A stretch of DNA of 64,000 nucleotides, taken from NCBI GenBank assembly GCA_018401465.1, contig JAGYKE010000004.1, forward strand, positions 1,395,857 to 1,459,856, written 5' to 3'. The stretch comes from Aestuariivita sp. Its GTDB lineage: Bacteria > Pseudomonadota > Alphaproteobacteria > Rhodobacterales > Rhodobacteraceae. Shown piece after piece: positions 43,004 to 51,584 of the stretch. Made by a program: the position numbers and the translations under genes. The notes under the pieces are model-generated. The model had not been told where the DNA came from. It worked only from the letters and a program-made list of their open reading frames with translations, and searched no databases. How positions within the stretch are numbered: position 1 is the stretch's first letter; each line of letters starts with the position of its first letter.

Positions 43004-44266
43004 ATGAAACTGAACAGACGTACCTTCATCGGCACTACGGCGGCGCTTGCCGCGGTGATGTCGGCCCCAGCCGTCATGGGCCAGGGCAAGCCGCGCGTGG
43101 TCGTCATCGGCGGCGGCGCGGGCGGTGCGACCGCGGCGCGCTACATCGCGCAGGACAGCGCGGGCGCGATCGACGTCACGCTGATCGAACCGCAGACCAC
43201 CTACTATACCTGCTTTTTCTCGAACCTCTATCTTGGTGGGTTCAAGGAAATCTCTGACCTTGGCCATTCCTATGCCAAGCTCGCCTCCGACTACGGCATC
43301 AACGTCGTCCACGACATGGCAGCGGGCGTCGACCGCACCGCCAAGACCGTGACGCTGGCGGGCGGCGGCACCGTTGCCTATGACAAGCTCATCGTGAGCC
43401 CCGGCATCGACTTCGTCGATGGCTCGGTGCCCGGCTGGAGCGTGGACGCGCAGGACAAGATGCCCCACGCCTACAAGGGCGGCACGCAGGTCGAACTGCT
43501 CAAGGCGCAGATCATGGCGATGCCCGCGGGCGGTGTCTTCGCCATGGTGGCGCCCCCGAACCCCTACCGCTGCCCCCCGGGACCCTACGAGCGGATCTCG
43601 ATGGTCGGCCATCTTCTGAAGGTCAACAATCCGACCGCGAAGATCCTGCTGGTCGACCCGAAGGAGAAGTACTCCAAGCAGGGGCTGTTCGAGGAAGGCT
43701 GGGCCAAGCATTACCCCGGCATGATCGAACGCATCGGCCCCGATTTCGGCGCGGCCAATGTCAGCGTCGATCCCGCGGCGATGACGGTGACCATCGACGG
43801 CACTGTCGAACAGGTTCACGCCTGCAACGTGATCCCGGCCCAGAAGGCAGGGATGATCGCGGCGGCCGCCGGTCTGACCGACGGCAACTGGGCCCCGGTC
43901 AACCCCGTCGATATGTCCTCGAAGATGGACCCGGACGTCTATGTCCTCGGCGACGCCACCAATCAGGGCGACATGCCGAAATCTGGTTTCTCGGCCAATA
44001 GCCAAGCTAAGGTTTGCGCCAACGCCGTGCGCGGCGCGCTGACCGGCAGCCGCGTGTTCCCGGCCAAGTACAGCAACACCTGCTGGTCGCTGATCGCCCC
44101 CGAAGACGGCGTGAAGGTCGGCGCGGCCTATGAGCCGACCGACGAAAAGATCGCCAGCGTGTCGAGCTTCATCAGCCAGACCGGCGAAGACGCCGCGCTG
44201 CGCAAGGCCACCTACGAGGAATCGGAAGGCTGGTACACGGGCATCACGACCGACATGTTCGGCTGA
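43004..44266 (+). CDS. soxF: SoxF, flavocytochrome c sulfide dehydrogenase flavoprotein
   Basis: A 420-residue FAD protein with a twin-arginine signal (KLNRRTFIGTTAALAAVMSAPAV). The ADP-binding fold is VVVIGGGAGGATAARY. C70 in TTYYTCFFSN is the expected site of covalent FAD attachment in the flavocytochrome c family. A conserved cysteine occurs in NPYRCPPGPYER and another in YSNTCWSLI, matching the redox disulfide. With SoxE it oxidises sulfide and may help reactivate SoxYZ. The ribosome site is GGGAGGAG. Confidence 0.93.
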   Translation: MKLNRRTFIGTTAALAAVMSAPAVMGQGKPRVVVIGGGAGGATAARYIAQDSAGAIDVTLIEPQTTYYTCFFSNLYLGGFKEISDLGHSYAKLASDYGINVVHDMAAGVDRTAKTVTLAGGGTVAYDKLIVSPGIDFVDGSVPGWSVDAQDKMPHAYKGGTQVELLKAQIMAMPAGGVFAMVAPPNPYRCPPGPYERISMVGHLLKVNNPTAKILLVDPKEKYSKQGLFEEGWAKHYPGMIERIGPDFGAANVSVDPAAMTVTIDGTVEQVHACNVIPAQKAGMIAAAAGLTDGNWAPVNPVDMSSKMDPDVYVLGDATNQGDMPKSGFSANSQAKVCANAVRGALTGSRVFPAKYSNTCWSLIAPEDGVKVGAAYEPTDEKIASVSSFISQTGEDAALRKATYEESEGWYTGITTDMFG

Positions 44267-44280
44267 CCCAAAGGACGGCG

Positions 44281-44306
44281 GGCGCCTTGATGCGGATCAA
44301 GGCGCC
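44281..44306 (+). terminator. Long hairpin after soxF
   Basis: A perfect 11-bp stem GGCGCCTTGAT/ATCAAGGCGCC with a 4-base loop, flanked by GACGG and CCGTC that can extend the fold. There is no T-run. It probably ends or trims the soxBCDEF transcript before the DUF302-hemA-yeeE genes. Confidence 0.65.
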
Positions 44307-44349
44307 TGCCCCCCGCCCGTCACAGACTGGCGGGATAGGAGGATCCATC

Positions 44350-44790
44350 ATGACACGCCATCTTCAGGCCGCCTGCGCGGTCATCGCCCTTGCATTGCCT
44401 GTAGCCACCGCCGCCGAAGGCATCGTCACCCACCCCTTCGACGGCACATTCGACGACGCGACCTTCGCGGTGGAAACCGCAATCATCGGGCAGGGCCTTG
44501 TCATCGATCATGTCAGCCATGTGGGCGAAATGCTCAACCGCACCGGGGCCGACGTGGGCAGCGATGTGGAAATCTTCCGCGAAGCGGACGTCTTCACCTT
44601 CTGCTCGGCCACCGTGTCGCGCGCGGTGATGGAGGCCGACCCGATGAACATCGGCTACTGCCCCTACGGGATCTTCGTGGCCGAAACCGGTGACGGCGTG
44701 ATGATCGGCTATCGCGAATATCCCAACGGACCCATGGACATGGTCGAAAACTTGCTGGCGGGCATCGTCAAGGACGCTCTGGGGGACTGA
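44350..44790 (+). CDS. Periplasmic DUF302-family protein
   Basis: A 146-residue exported protein (signal peptide [17 protein letters not shown]). DUF302 features include the G[19 protein letters not shown] opening and [29 protein letters not shown]. Two cysteines (FCS and YCP) could form a disulfide or bind haem or sulfur. The family has no established function, but members often sit in sulfur-oxidation or haem loci. AGGAGG precedes the ATG, and hemA follows four bases later. Confidence 0.78.
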   Translation: MTRHLQAACAVIALALPVATAAEGIVTHPFDGTFDDATFAVETAIIGQGLVIDHVSHVGEMLNRTGADVGSDVEIFREADVFTFCSATVSRAVMEADPMNIGYCPYGIFVAETGDGVMIGYREYPNGPMDMVENLLAGIVKDALGD

Positions 44791-44794
44791 TCAC

Positions 44795-46018
44795 GTGAAC
44801 TACGACGCCTATTTCCGCGGCGCGCTCGACGCGCTGCGTGCGGACGGGAATTACCGTGTCTTCGCCGAACTCGAACGCCACCGGGGCGCCTTTCCCCGCG
44901 CCACGCGCCACGGCCCGGGCCATCGGGAAGAGGTGACGGTGTGGTGCTCGAACGACTATCTTGGGATGGGCCAGCACCCCGACGTGCTGGCGGCGATGCA
45001 CGGCGCGCTCGACCGCTGCGGCGCCGGGGCAGGGGGCACGCGCAACATTTCCGGCACGACCCATGACCATGTGCTGCTCGAACGCGAACTGGCCGACCTG
45101 CACGCGAAAGAGGCGGCGCTGCTCTTCACCTCGGGCTATGTCTCGAACTGGGCGGCGCTGGGAACGCTGGCCTCGAAGATCCCCGGCTGCGTGGTCCTGT
45201 CGGACGAACTCAACCACGCCTCGATGATCGAAGGCATCCGCCATTCCCGCGCGCAGAAGGTGATCTGGCGGCACAACGATCTGGCCGATCTGGAAGCAAA
45301 GCTCGCGGCACTGCCCGCGAACGCGCCCAAACTGATCGCGTTCGAGAGCGTCTATTCCATGGACGGCGACATCGCCCCCATCGAAGGCATCTGCGATCTG
45401 GCCGACCGCTATGGCGCGATGACCTATCTCGACGAGGTGCATGCGGTGGGTCTTTACGGGCCCCGCGGCGGCGGCATCGCCGAACGCGAAGGGCTGATGC
45501 ACCGCCTGACCGTGATCGAAGGCACGCTCGGCAAGGCCTATGGCGTCGTCGGCGGCTATATCGCGGCGTCCGCCGATCTAGTGGATTTCGTGCGGTCCTT
45601 CGCCAGCGGGTTCATCTTCACCACCGCGCTTCCCCCCGCTGTCGCCGCAGGCGCGGCGGCGTCTGTCCGGCATCTGAAGCAAAGCGGCGCGGAACGCGCC
45701 GCCCATCAGGCCCGCGTGGCGGACGTGCGCGCCCGGCTCGACGCGGCGGGCATCCCGCATATAGACAACCCCAGCCACATCATCCCCGTGATGGTGGGCG
45801 ATGCGGCCAAGTGCAAATACATCTCGGACGTGTTGATGCGCGACTGGGGCATCTACATCCAGCCGATCAACTATCCCACCGTGCCCAAGGGCACGGAACG
45901 GCTGCGTATCACGCCGTCGCCCGTCCACACGGCGGAAGACATCGACCGGCTGATTGCAGCGCTCGGCGCACTCTGGACGCAGTGCCGCCTCTCGCGGCAG
46001 CCCATGGCGGCGCAATAG
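44795..46018 (+). CDS. hemA: 5-aminolevulinate synthase
   Basis: A 407-residue PLP enzyme of the C4 (Shemin) pathway, condensing glycine and succinyl-CoA. Visible features are the N-terminal [35 protein letters not shown], the PLP Asp in [12 protein letters not shown] and catalytic K247 in EGTLGKAYG. It starts with GTG right after the DUF302 gene. Its placement inside a locus making several c-type cytochromes suggests a dedicated haem supply. Rhodobacteraceae may carry a second copy elsewhere. Confidence 0.95.
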   Translation: MNYDAYFRGALDALRADGNYRVFAELERHRGAFPRATRHGPGHREEVTVWCSNDYLGMGQHPDVLAAMHGALDRCGAGAGGTRNISGTTHDHVLLERELADLHAKEAALLFTSGYVSNWAALGTLASKIPGCVVLSDELNHASMIEGIRHSRAQKVIWRHNDLADLEAKLAALPANAPKLIAFESVYSMDGDIAPIEGICDLADRYGAMTYLDEVHAVGLYGPRGGGIAEREGLMHRLTVIEGTLGKAYGVVGGYIAASADLVDFVRSFASGFIFTTALPPAVAAGAAASVRHLKQSGAERAAHQARVADVRARLDAAGIPHIDNPSHIIPVMVGDAAKCKYISDVLMRDWGIYIQPINYPTVPKGTERLRITPSPVHTAEDIDRLIAALGALWTQCRLSRQPMAAQ

Positions 46019-46065
46019 TTGATCCAGCGCAAGGCGCGCGACGACCGCGCGGCTAGGGTGTCGCC

Positions 46066-47127
46066 ATGATCGAATGGCTGATCGGGATATTGGGCGACGA
46101 CGGCGCGCTGGGCGCGGCGGGGCTGGCCGTGGGGCTAGTCTTCGGCGTCATGGCGCAACGCTCGCGCTTCTGCCTGCGCGCCGCGACGGTCGAAGTCGCC
46201 GAAGGCCGGTTCGGCCCGAAACTCGGCATCTGGCTCATCGCCTTTTTCACCGCGCTGGCTCTGGTGCAAGGCGCGGTCGTGATCGGGCTTCTCGACCTTG
46301 GAACGGCGCGGGTGCTCGCCGCCACCGGCAGCCTGTCGGGCGCGATCATAGGCGGGCTCATGTTCGGCGCGGGCATGGTGCTGGCGCGTGGTTGCGCGTC
46401 GCGCCTTCTGGTGCTCGCCTCATCGGGCAACCTGCGCGCGCTGATCACCGGCCTTGTCGTGACGCTGGTGGCGCAGGCCGCCTATCGCGGCGCACTCAGC
46501 CCCGCGCGCGAAACCATCGCGGGGCTCTGGACGGTGCCCGGCGGCGACGGGCGTGACCTTGGCTCGGCGCTGGGGCTGTCCGTTGGCATGGTTGCCGCTT
46601 TCGCTTTCGCGGGTCTTGCCGCGTCCTTCGTCTTCGCGCGCCGCCGCGCCGTGCCGTTGGCGCAGGCGCTGACGGCGGCGGGCGTGGGGGCCGCGGTGAT
46701 GCTGGGCTGGGTTGCCACCTATCTTGTCGCCCAGACCTCGTTCGAGGTGGTGCCGCTGTCGTCAGTCACCTTCACGGGGCCCGCCACCGACACGCTCATG
46801 GCGCTGGTGACGGAGCCGAGCCTGCCCTTCTCCTTCGGGATCGGGCTGGTGCCGGGCGTGGCGCTGGGCGCGGGCGCGGGGGCGCTTCTGGCCGGGGAAT
46901 GGAAGCTCGAACGCTTCGGCGCGGACACGCCCATGGAGCGTTACCTGATCGGCGCCGTCCTCATGGGCTTCGGCGCGATGCTGGCGGGCGGCTGCGCGGT
47001 GGGCGCGGGCTTGTCGGGTGGTGCTGCGCTGTCGGTCACCGCATGGATCGCGGTTCTGTTCATGTGGCTCGGCGCGATGGCCACGCACCGGCTGATGACG
47101 CGCGGCGCGCGCCTTCAGGCGGTCTGA
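46066..47127 (+). CDS. Second YeeE/YedE-family transporter in the sox locus
   Basis: A 353-residue membrane protein with about ten spans. Conserved cysteines appear in AQRSRFCLRAATVE, MVLARGCASRLLVLASSGNLRAL and AGGCAVGAGLSGGAALS. It is a full-length two-half sulfur-transporter-like permease similar to soxT but distinct in sequence. It follows hemA at 47 bases and converges on soxH. It probably imports or exports a sulfur compound such as thiosulfate. Confidence 0.82.
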   Translation: MIEWLIGILGDDGALGAAGLAVGLVFGVMAQRSRFCLRAATVEVAEGRFGPKLGIWLIAFFTALALVQGAVVIGLLDLGTARVLAATGSLSGAIIGGLMFGAGMVLARGCASRLLVLASSGNLRALITGLVVTLVAQAAYRGALSPARETIAGLWTVPGGDGRDLGSALGLSVGMVAAFAFAGLAASFVFARRRAVPLAQALTAAGVGAAVMLGWVATYLVAQTSFEVVPLSSVTFTGPATDTLMALVTEPSLPFSFGIGLVPGVALGAGAGALLAGEWKLERFGADTPMERYLIGAVLMGFGAMLAGGCAVGAGLSGGAALSVTAWIAVLFMWLGAMATHRLMTRGARLQAV

Positions 47128-47128
47128 T

Positions 47129-48070
47129 CTAGTCCCATTCCATCTCTTCGAACACGCGGCCCGCGTTGCGCGTGGCCAGTTCCTCGAACGTGTCGAGGTG
47201 CCGGTAGGGCGTCTGGTCGATGTAATAGGCCCCCGCCAGATCGCCGCCCGCGTCGATATGTTCGCGGATGCGCTCGCGCAGATGGACAAGGTAATCCCGC
47301 GTATACCGCCGCACCTGCGCCATGTTGGTGGGATGCCCGTGCCCGGGGATCACATAGGTCGCGCCCAGCGGTTCGAACTTCGTGTCCCAGGTCTCGATCC
47401 AGTCCGCCGTGATCGTGTCCTGGAACAGGGGCAGCATGCGTTCGTGAAACGCCATGTCGCCCGCGATGACGAGGCTCTGGTTCGGCAGCCAGATCGAAAT
47501 GTCGCCGGGGCTGTGCGCGGGGCCCAGATGCAACGCCTCGATCCGGAACTCGCCCAGCTCGACCACGTATGCGTCGCTGAAGGTCTCGGTCGGCGGCGTG
47601 AGCACGGTGCCTTCCGCCTTGTCGCGGTTGTAGCGCTGCATGCCTTCAAGGATAATGCCGCCCTGTTCGATGAAATCGGCGGCGGCATCTTCATGGGCGA
47701 TGACCGGCACGCCCTGTTCGACCCAATAGCCATTGCCGAGCATGGCGTGGCCCTGACCGTTTTCATTGAAGACCATGACCACGGGTTCGTCGGTCACGGC
47801 CTTGATCTCGTCATGCAGCGCCTTGGCCAGCACATAGGCCGCGCCGCCATTGATCACGACGACGCCTTCGCCGGTGACGATGAAGGACAGGTTGTTGTTG
47901 TGGCCGGTGTTTTCATAGGTGGGCGGGGCGGTCGCGCCGATGGCCGACCAGACGCCGGGGATCACCTCGACCGGCTTTTCATAGAGCGCCGAGGCCGGAT
48001 ACTGGTCAGGGATATCCTCGGATGCCAGCGCGGGTGTCGCCAGCAGGGCAAGGATCACAAGGCTGCGCAT
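47129..48070 (-). CDS. soxH: SoxH, metallo-beta-lactamase-fold periplasmic protein
   Basis: A 313-residue exported protein (SLVILALLATPALASE) of the SoxH group. MBL-fold landmarks are NNLSFIVTGEGVVVINGG, the third-motif His in LGPAHSPGDISIWLP, IAGDMAFHER and IPGHGHPTN. The canonical HxHxDH first motif is replaced by NENGQGHAMLGNGYW, so the metal centre must differ from that of hydrolases such as glyoxalase II. The ATG at 48070 overlaps the soxG stop; an in-frame GTG is three bases earlier. SoxH is dispensable for thiosulfate growth in Paracoccus and its role is open. Confidence 0.83.
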   Translation of the reverse strand: MRSLVILALLATPALASEDIPDQYPASALYEKPVEVIPGVWSAIGATAPPTYENTGHNNNLSFIVTGEGVVVINGGAAYVLAKALHDEIKAVTDEPVVMVFNENGQGHAMLGNGYWVEQGVPVIAHEDAAADFIEQGGIILEGMQRYNRDKAEGTVLTPPTETFSDAYVVELGEFRIEALHLGPAHSPGDISIWLPNQSLVIAGDMAFHERMLPLFQDTITADWIETWDTKFEPLGATYVIPGHGHPTNMAQVRRYTRDYLVHLRERIREHIDAGGDLAGAYYIDQTPYRHLDTFEELATRNAGRVFEEMEWD

Positions 48071-48981
48071 CACGCGCCCTCCTCGAAGCGGAAGGCATCG
48101 CCGTCGCGCATCACGCGGCCCATGCCGCCGCCGGGCAGGTGGAAGCCCACCAGCGCCATCTGTTCCGATGTCAGCCGGTCGAGAAGCCGCAGCCGCGTCG
48201 TCACGCCTGTCTCGGGGTCCTGGTCCGACGCGCTCTGCCAGCCGGGCTGGCGCAGGGCGACATGGTGGTTGCCGATTGCGTCGCCCACGATCAGCGCCGA
48301 TTGTCCGGCGGGGCGCACTTCGAAGGCCATGTGGCCCGGCGTGTGCCCGTAACTCGCCACCGCCGCGATACCCGGCAGGATCTCCTGCCCGTCATCGAAG
48401 AATTCCACGCTGTCTTCGATCACTTCCATCCGCCGCTTCGCGCCCACCGCGAAGGTGGCGCGGGCCCCGCCGATGGTGTTCACCGTTTCGGGATTCCACC
48501 AGTAATCCCATTCCGCGCGGCCCATCATGTGGGTCGCGTTGAGGAAGAGCGGCTCATCGAAATCGTCGAGCAGCCCCCAGATATGATCGGGATGGGCATG
48601 GGTGAAGACGACATGCGTGATGTCCTCCACGCTCAGCCCGGCGGCGTCCAGTGCTTCGGCCAGTTTCCCTGCCGTCGGCATGAAATCGGGGCCCGAGCCC
48701 GCGTCGAACAGAACGGTGTTCGTGCCGTCGCGGTACAGCGCAAGGTTGCAACCCGGCTCCACCCGGTCGCCGGTGAGCCCGAACGCTTCCCGGATCGGGG
48801 CCACCTCATCCGCCGGGAAGGTGCCGAAGGCGAAATCGGCGGGCAGGACAAGGTGCCCGTCGCTCAGCGTCGTCAGGCTGGCCCCGCCGCCCAGATCCAT
48901 CATCGCCAGCGCGGGGCGCGCGGGCAGCATCAGACCTGCCGCCACGGCGCCCGTCATGGTCAGAAATTCCCGCCTGCGCAT
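48070..48981 (-). CDS. soxG: SoxG, Tat-exported metallo-beta-lactamase-fold protein
   Basis: A 303-residue protein, the size I recall for SoxG of Paracoccus, with a twin-arginine signal (RRREFLTMTGAVAAGLML). The metal site is complete: HAHPDH at 128-133, then SYGHTPGHMAFE and VVGDAIG-type Asp (IVGDAIGNHH), ending with GFHLPG. It is likely a periplasmic zinc thiol-ester or persulfide hydrolase. The Met at 48981 has GGAGGAGAGG upstream. An ATTC-N8-GAAT palindrome lies 24 bases before it, placing soxGH in the sox regulon although they are away from soxF and on the other strand. Confidence 0.85.
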   Translation of the reverse strand: MRRREFLTMTGAVAAGLMLPARPALAMMDLGGGASLTTLSDGHLVLPADFAFGTFPADEVAPIREAFGLTGDRVEPGCNLALYRDGTNTVLFDAGSGPDFMPTAGKLAEALDAAGLSVEDITHVVFTHAHPDHIWGLLDDFDEPLFLNATHMMGRAEWDYWWNPETVNTIGGARATFAVGAKRRMEVIEDSVEFFDDGQEILPGIAAVASYGHTPGHMAFEVRPAGQSALIVGDAIGNHHVALRQPGWQSASDQDPETGVTTRLRLLDRLTSEQMALVGFHLPGGGMGRVMRDGDAFRFEEGA

Positions 48982-49004
48982 CCTCTCCTCCTTCGGATGA
49001 AGCA

Positions 49005-49020
49005 ATTCACATCTGTGAAT
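49005..49020. promoter_or_regulatory. ATTC-N8-GAAT operator upstream of soxGH
   Basis: ATTCACATCTGTGAAT is a perfect palindrome identical to the soxX site except for one central base. It lies in the 70-base gap between the ALDH7 gene and soxG. It indicates an independent, SoxR-controlled promoter for soxGH. Confidence 0.75.
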
Positions 49021-49051
49021 GTGACAGCATTCCCGAAGGTGGGCAAGAAGG

Positions 49052-50545
49052 TCAGATGTCGAAACTGACCCCCTGAGCGAGAGGCAGCGCAGCGGAGTAG
49101 TTCAGCGTGTTGGTCTGGCGCCGCATATATCCCTTCCACGCGTCCGACCCGCTTTCGCGGCCACCGCCGGTTTCCTTCTCGCCGCCGAAGGCCCCGCCGA
49201 TCTCGGCCCCCGAAGGCCCGATGTTGACGTTGGCGATGCCGCAATCGCTGCCCGCCGAGGACAGGAAGGTTTCCGCCTCGCGCATGTTGAGCGTGAAGAT
49301 GCACGACGACAGGCCCTGCGGCACGTCGTTTTGCATCGCGATGGCTTCGTCCAGCGTCTCGTATCCCATGACATAAAGGATCGGCGCGAAGGTCTCGTGG
49401 CGCACGATCTCGGTCTGGGCGGGCATCTCGACGATTGCCGGCTGCATGTAGGTGCCGCCCGCCACCCCGTCGACTTGCGCCCCGCCATGCACCGTGCCGC
49501 CCTGCGCCTGCGCGGCGGCAAGGGCCGCCTGCATCGTCTCGCCCGAGCGGGCGTCGATCAGCGGGCCGACCAGCGTGCCTTTGGCGCGCGGGTCGCCGAT
49601 GGGCAGGCTCGCATATGCCTTGGTCAGTTGCGCGACGAGGGTGTCCTTGACCGAATGATGCACGATCAGCCGCCGCAGCGAGGTGCAGCGCTGCCCGGCC
49701 GTGCCCACGGCCGAAAACACGATGGCCCGCACCGCCATGTCGAGATCCGCCGAAGGGGCCACGATCATCGCGTTGTTGCCGCCGAGTTCGAGGATCGACC
49801 GCCCGAAGCGTTCCGCCACCTTCGGCCCGACGATGCGCCCCATCCGCGTCGATCCGGTGGCCGACACGATCGCCACGTCAGGCGAGGTGACGAGCGCCTC
49901 GCCCACGTCCGCGCCGCCGATGACCAGCTGCACGAGGCCTTCCGGTGCATCGCCGAACCGCGCCAGGGCGCGTTCCATGATCTTCATGCAGGCCATGGCG
50001 GTGAGCGGCGTCTTCTCGGACGGCTTCCAGATCACCGGATCGCCGCAGACCAGCGCGAGCGCGGCGTTCCACGACCAGACCGCGACGGGGAAGTTGAACG
50101 CGGTGATGACGGCGCAGGGGCCCATGGGGTGCCATGTCTCCATCATCCGGTGGCCGGGGCGTTCGGATGCGATGGTCAACCCGTAAAGCTGGCGCGACAG
50201 GCCGACCGCGAAGTCGCAGATGTCGATCATCTCCTGCACTTCGCCCAGACCTTCGGACACGATCTTGCCCGCCTCGAGCGTGACGACCGCACCCAGTTCC
50301 GCTTTTGATGCGCGCAGTTCCTCGCCCAGAAGGCGGACGAGTTCGCCGCGCCGGGGCGCGGGCACGTCGCGCCAGACGCGGAAGGCGTCCTGCGCGCGGG
50401 CGATGACCTTGTCCATGTCGGCGGCGGCGGTTTCGCGCACGCGCGCGACCTCGGCCCCGTCGATGGGGGAATGGACGGCAAGCGTGCCGCCGGTGAGGTC
50501 GGCATCAAGCAGGCCTGCGGCCTTCAGCGTGTCGGCATGAGTCAT
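49052..50545 (-). CDS. ALDH7-family semialdehyde dehydrogenase (piperideine-6-carboxylate/aminoadipate semialdehyde type)
   Basis: A 497-residue aldehyde dehydrogenase. Its antiquitin/AmaB features include FNFPVAVWSWNAALALVCGDPVIWKPSEKTPL, VSATGSTRMGRIVGPKVAERFG, catalytic Glu in LELGGNNAMIV, catalytic Cys in TAGQRCTSLRRL and GPSGAEIGGAFGGEKETGGGRESGSDAWK. This group oxidises L-2-aminoadipate 6-semialdehyde in lysine catabolism. It is the third gene of the unit with a TPP-dependent E1 and a malonyltransferase-like gene, which is not a textbook lysine operon. Confidence 0.85.
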   Translation of the reverse strand: MTHADTLKAAGLLDADLTGGTLAVHSPIDGAEVARVRETAAADMDKVIARAQDAFRVWRDVPAPRRGELVRLLGEELRASKAELGAVVTLEAGKIVSEGLGEVQEMIDICDFAVGLSRQLYGLTIASERPGHRMMETWHPMGPCAVITAFNFPVAVWSWNAALALVCGDPVIWKPSEKTPLTAMACMKIMERALARFGDAPEGLVQLVIGGADVGEALVTSPDVAIVSATGSTRMGRIVGPKVAERFGRSILELGGNNAMIVAPSADLDMAVRAIVFSAVGTAGQRCTSLRRLIVHHSVKDTLVAQLTKAYASLPIGDPRAKGTLVGPLIDARSGETMQAALAAAQAQGGTVHGGAQVDGVAGGTYMQPAIVEMPAQTEIVRHETFAPILYVMGYETLDEAIAMQNDVPQGLSSCIFTLNMREAETFLSSAGSDCGIANVNIGPSGAEIGGAFGGEKETGGGRESGSDAWKGYMRRQTNTLNYSAALPLAQGVSFDI

Positions 50546-50549
50546 GTCG

Positions 50550-51584
50550 TCATCCTTTCGTCACGGATTTGCGTTGGTCGTCGCGGCCCATGGAGATCAG
50601 CAGCGGGTCGTCCGCCTGCCGGGCCTGAAAATCTTTCTTGTCGCCCATCCCGCGCCAGTCGGCGGCGATGAGCGATTGCGCCACCGCGCCCCCCAGCGTC
50701 GTGCCGGGGCCGGTGACGATGAACAGATCGGGCGCGAATTCCCGCGCCGCCACGGTCACGGCGCGGGTGAAATCGTAAGGCGCGGTGACCTGAGCCCCGA
50801 GGGTATAGTCCCACAGCGCATGAAGGTCGGTCGCCCCCGGCCACCAGACCGCGCCGCGCCCGTCGATCAGCGGAACGGTCGGCTGGCGGAACAGCTCCGG
50901 CGCCAGCCGCGCGCGGCCCTGTTCGGCGACCGGCGTCTGCAAATCGGTATGAAACGCGGCGTGATTGGCCAGCCGCATGGGAAAGCGCCCGTCCACGGGC
51001 GGCACGGCAGCCTCGAACGCCGCAAGCCCCGCCTCGTTCCCAGCCAACACCAGCATCCCGCCAAGGTCGATGGACAGCGCGAGAACATGCCCGTCGCGCG
51101 CGCCGATCTCGGCCACCTGCGCCAGCAGGCGCGCCTTGCGGTCGAGGTCGGGCCGCCAATCCTCGCCCACATAGGGATAGACCAGTTGTCCGCCGATCAG
51201 CGCTGCCTGCATCAGCGTGCCCATGGTGTTGACCACCTCGAAGCCGCCTTCCGCCGACAGCGCGCCGCCACAGGCCAGCGCCGAATACCAGCCCATGGAA
51301 TTGCCGGTCACGGCGACGATCTGCACCGCGTCACCGTCGATGGTCAGCGCGTCGCCCAAGCTTGCCGCATAGATCAGCGCGCTCGCATTGTCGCCCCGGC
51401 TGTGCGTCGCCACGGAATAGCGCGGCGCGGTGTCGAGCGCCGTCAGTGTCTCCTGCCCAAGCTCCGCCCGCCGTGCGTCAAAAGCCGCCAGCAGCGCGCG
51501 GTCGGGAAAATGCCGCGTCAGCGACCCGAGTTCCGTCTTCGTATAGGTGCCCCGCCCGGGGCAGATCAGCACGGCAGTTTTCAT
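50550..51584 (-). CDS. ACP S-malonyltransferase-like acyltransferase
   Basis: A 344-residue FabD/acyltransferase-fold protein. The nucleophile elbow is VTGNSMGWYSALACGGALS (Ser in GNSMG, a variant of GHSxG). The catalytic His lies in the NHAAFHTDLQTPV segment, and PDLFIVTGPGTTLGG is the usual C-terminal glycine motif. Asn in place of His before the Ser is unusual for FabD. It overlaps the E1 stop by ATGA and is followed after four bases by the ALDH gene. The acyl donor and acceptor are unknown; no ACP gene is nearby. Confidence 0.75.
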   Translation of the reverse strand: MKTAVLICPGRGTYTKTELGSLTRHFPDRALLAAFDARRAELGQETLTALDTAPRYSVATHSRGDNASALIYAASLGDALTIDGDAVQIVAVTGNSMGWYSALACGGALSAEGGFEVVNTMGTLMQAALIGGQLVYPYVGEDWRPDLDRKARLLAQVAEIGARDGHVLALSIDLGGMLVLAGNEAGLAAFEAAVPPVDGRFPMRLANHAAFHTDLQTPVAEQGRARLAPELFRQPTVPLIDGRGAVWWPGATDLHALWDYTLGAQVTAPYDFTRAVTVAAREFAPDLFIVTGPGTTLGGAVAQSLIAADWRGMGDKKDFQARQADDPLLISMGRDDQRKSVTKG

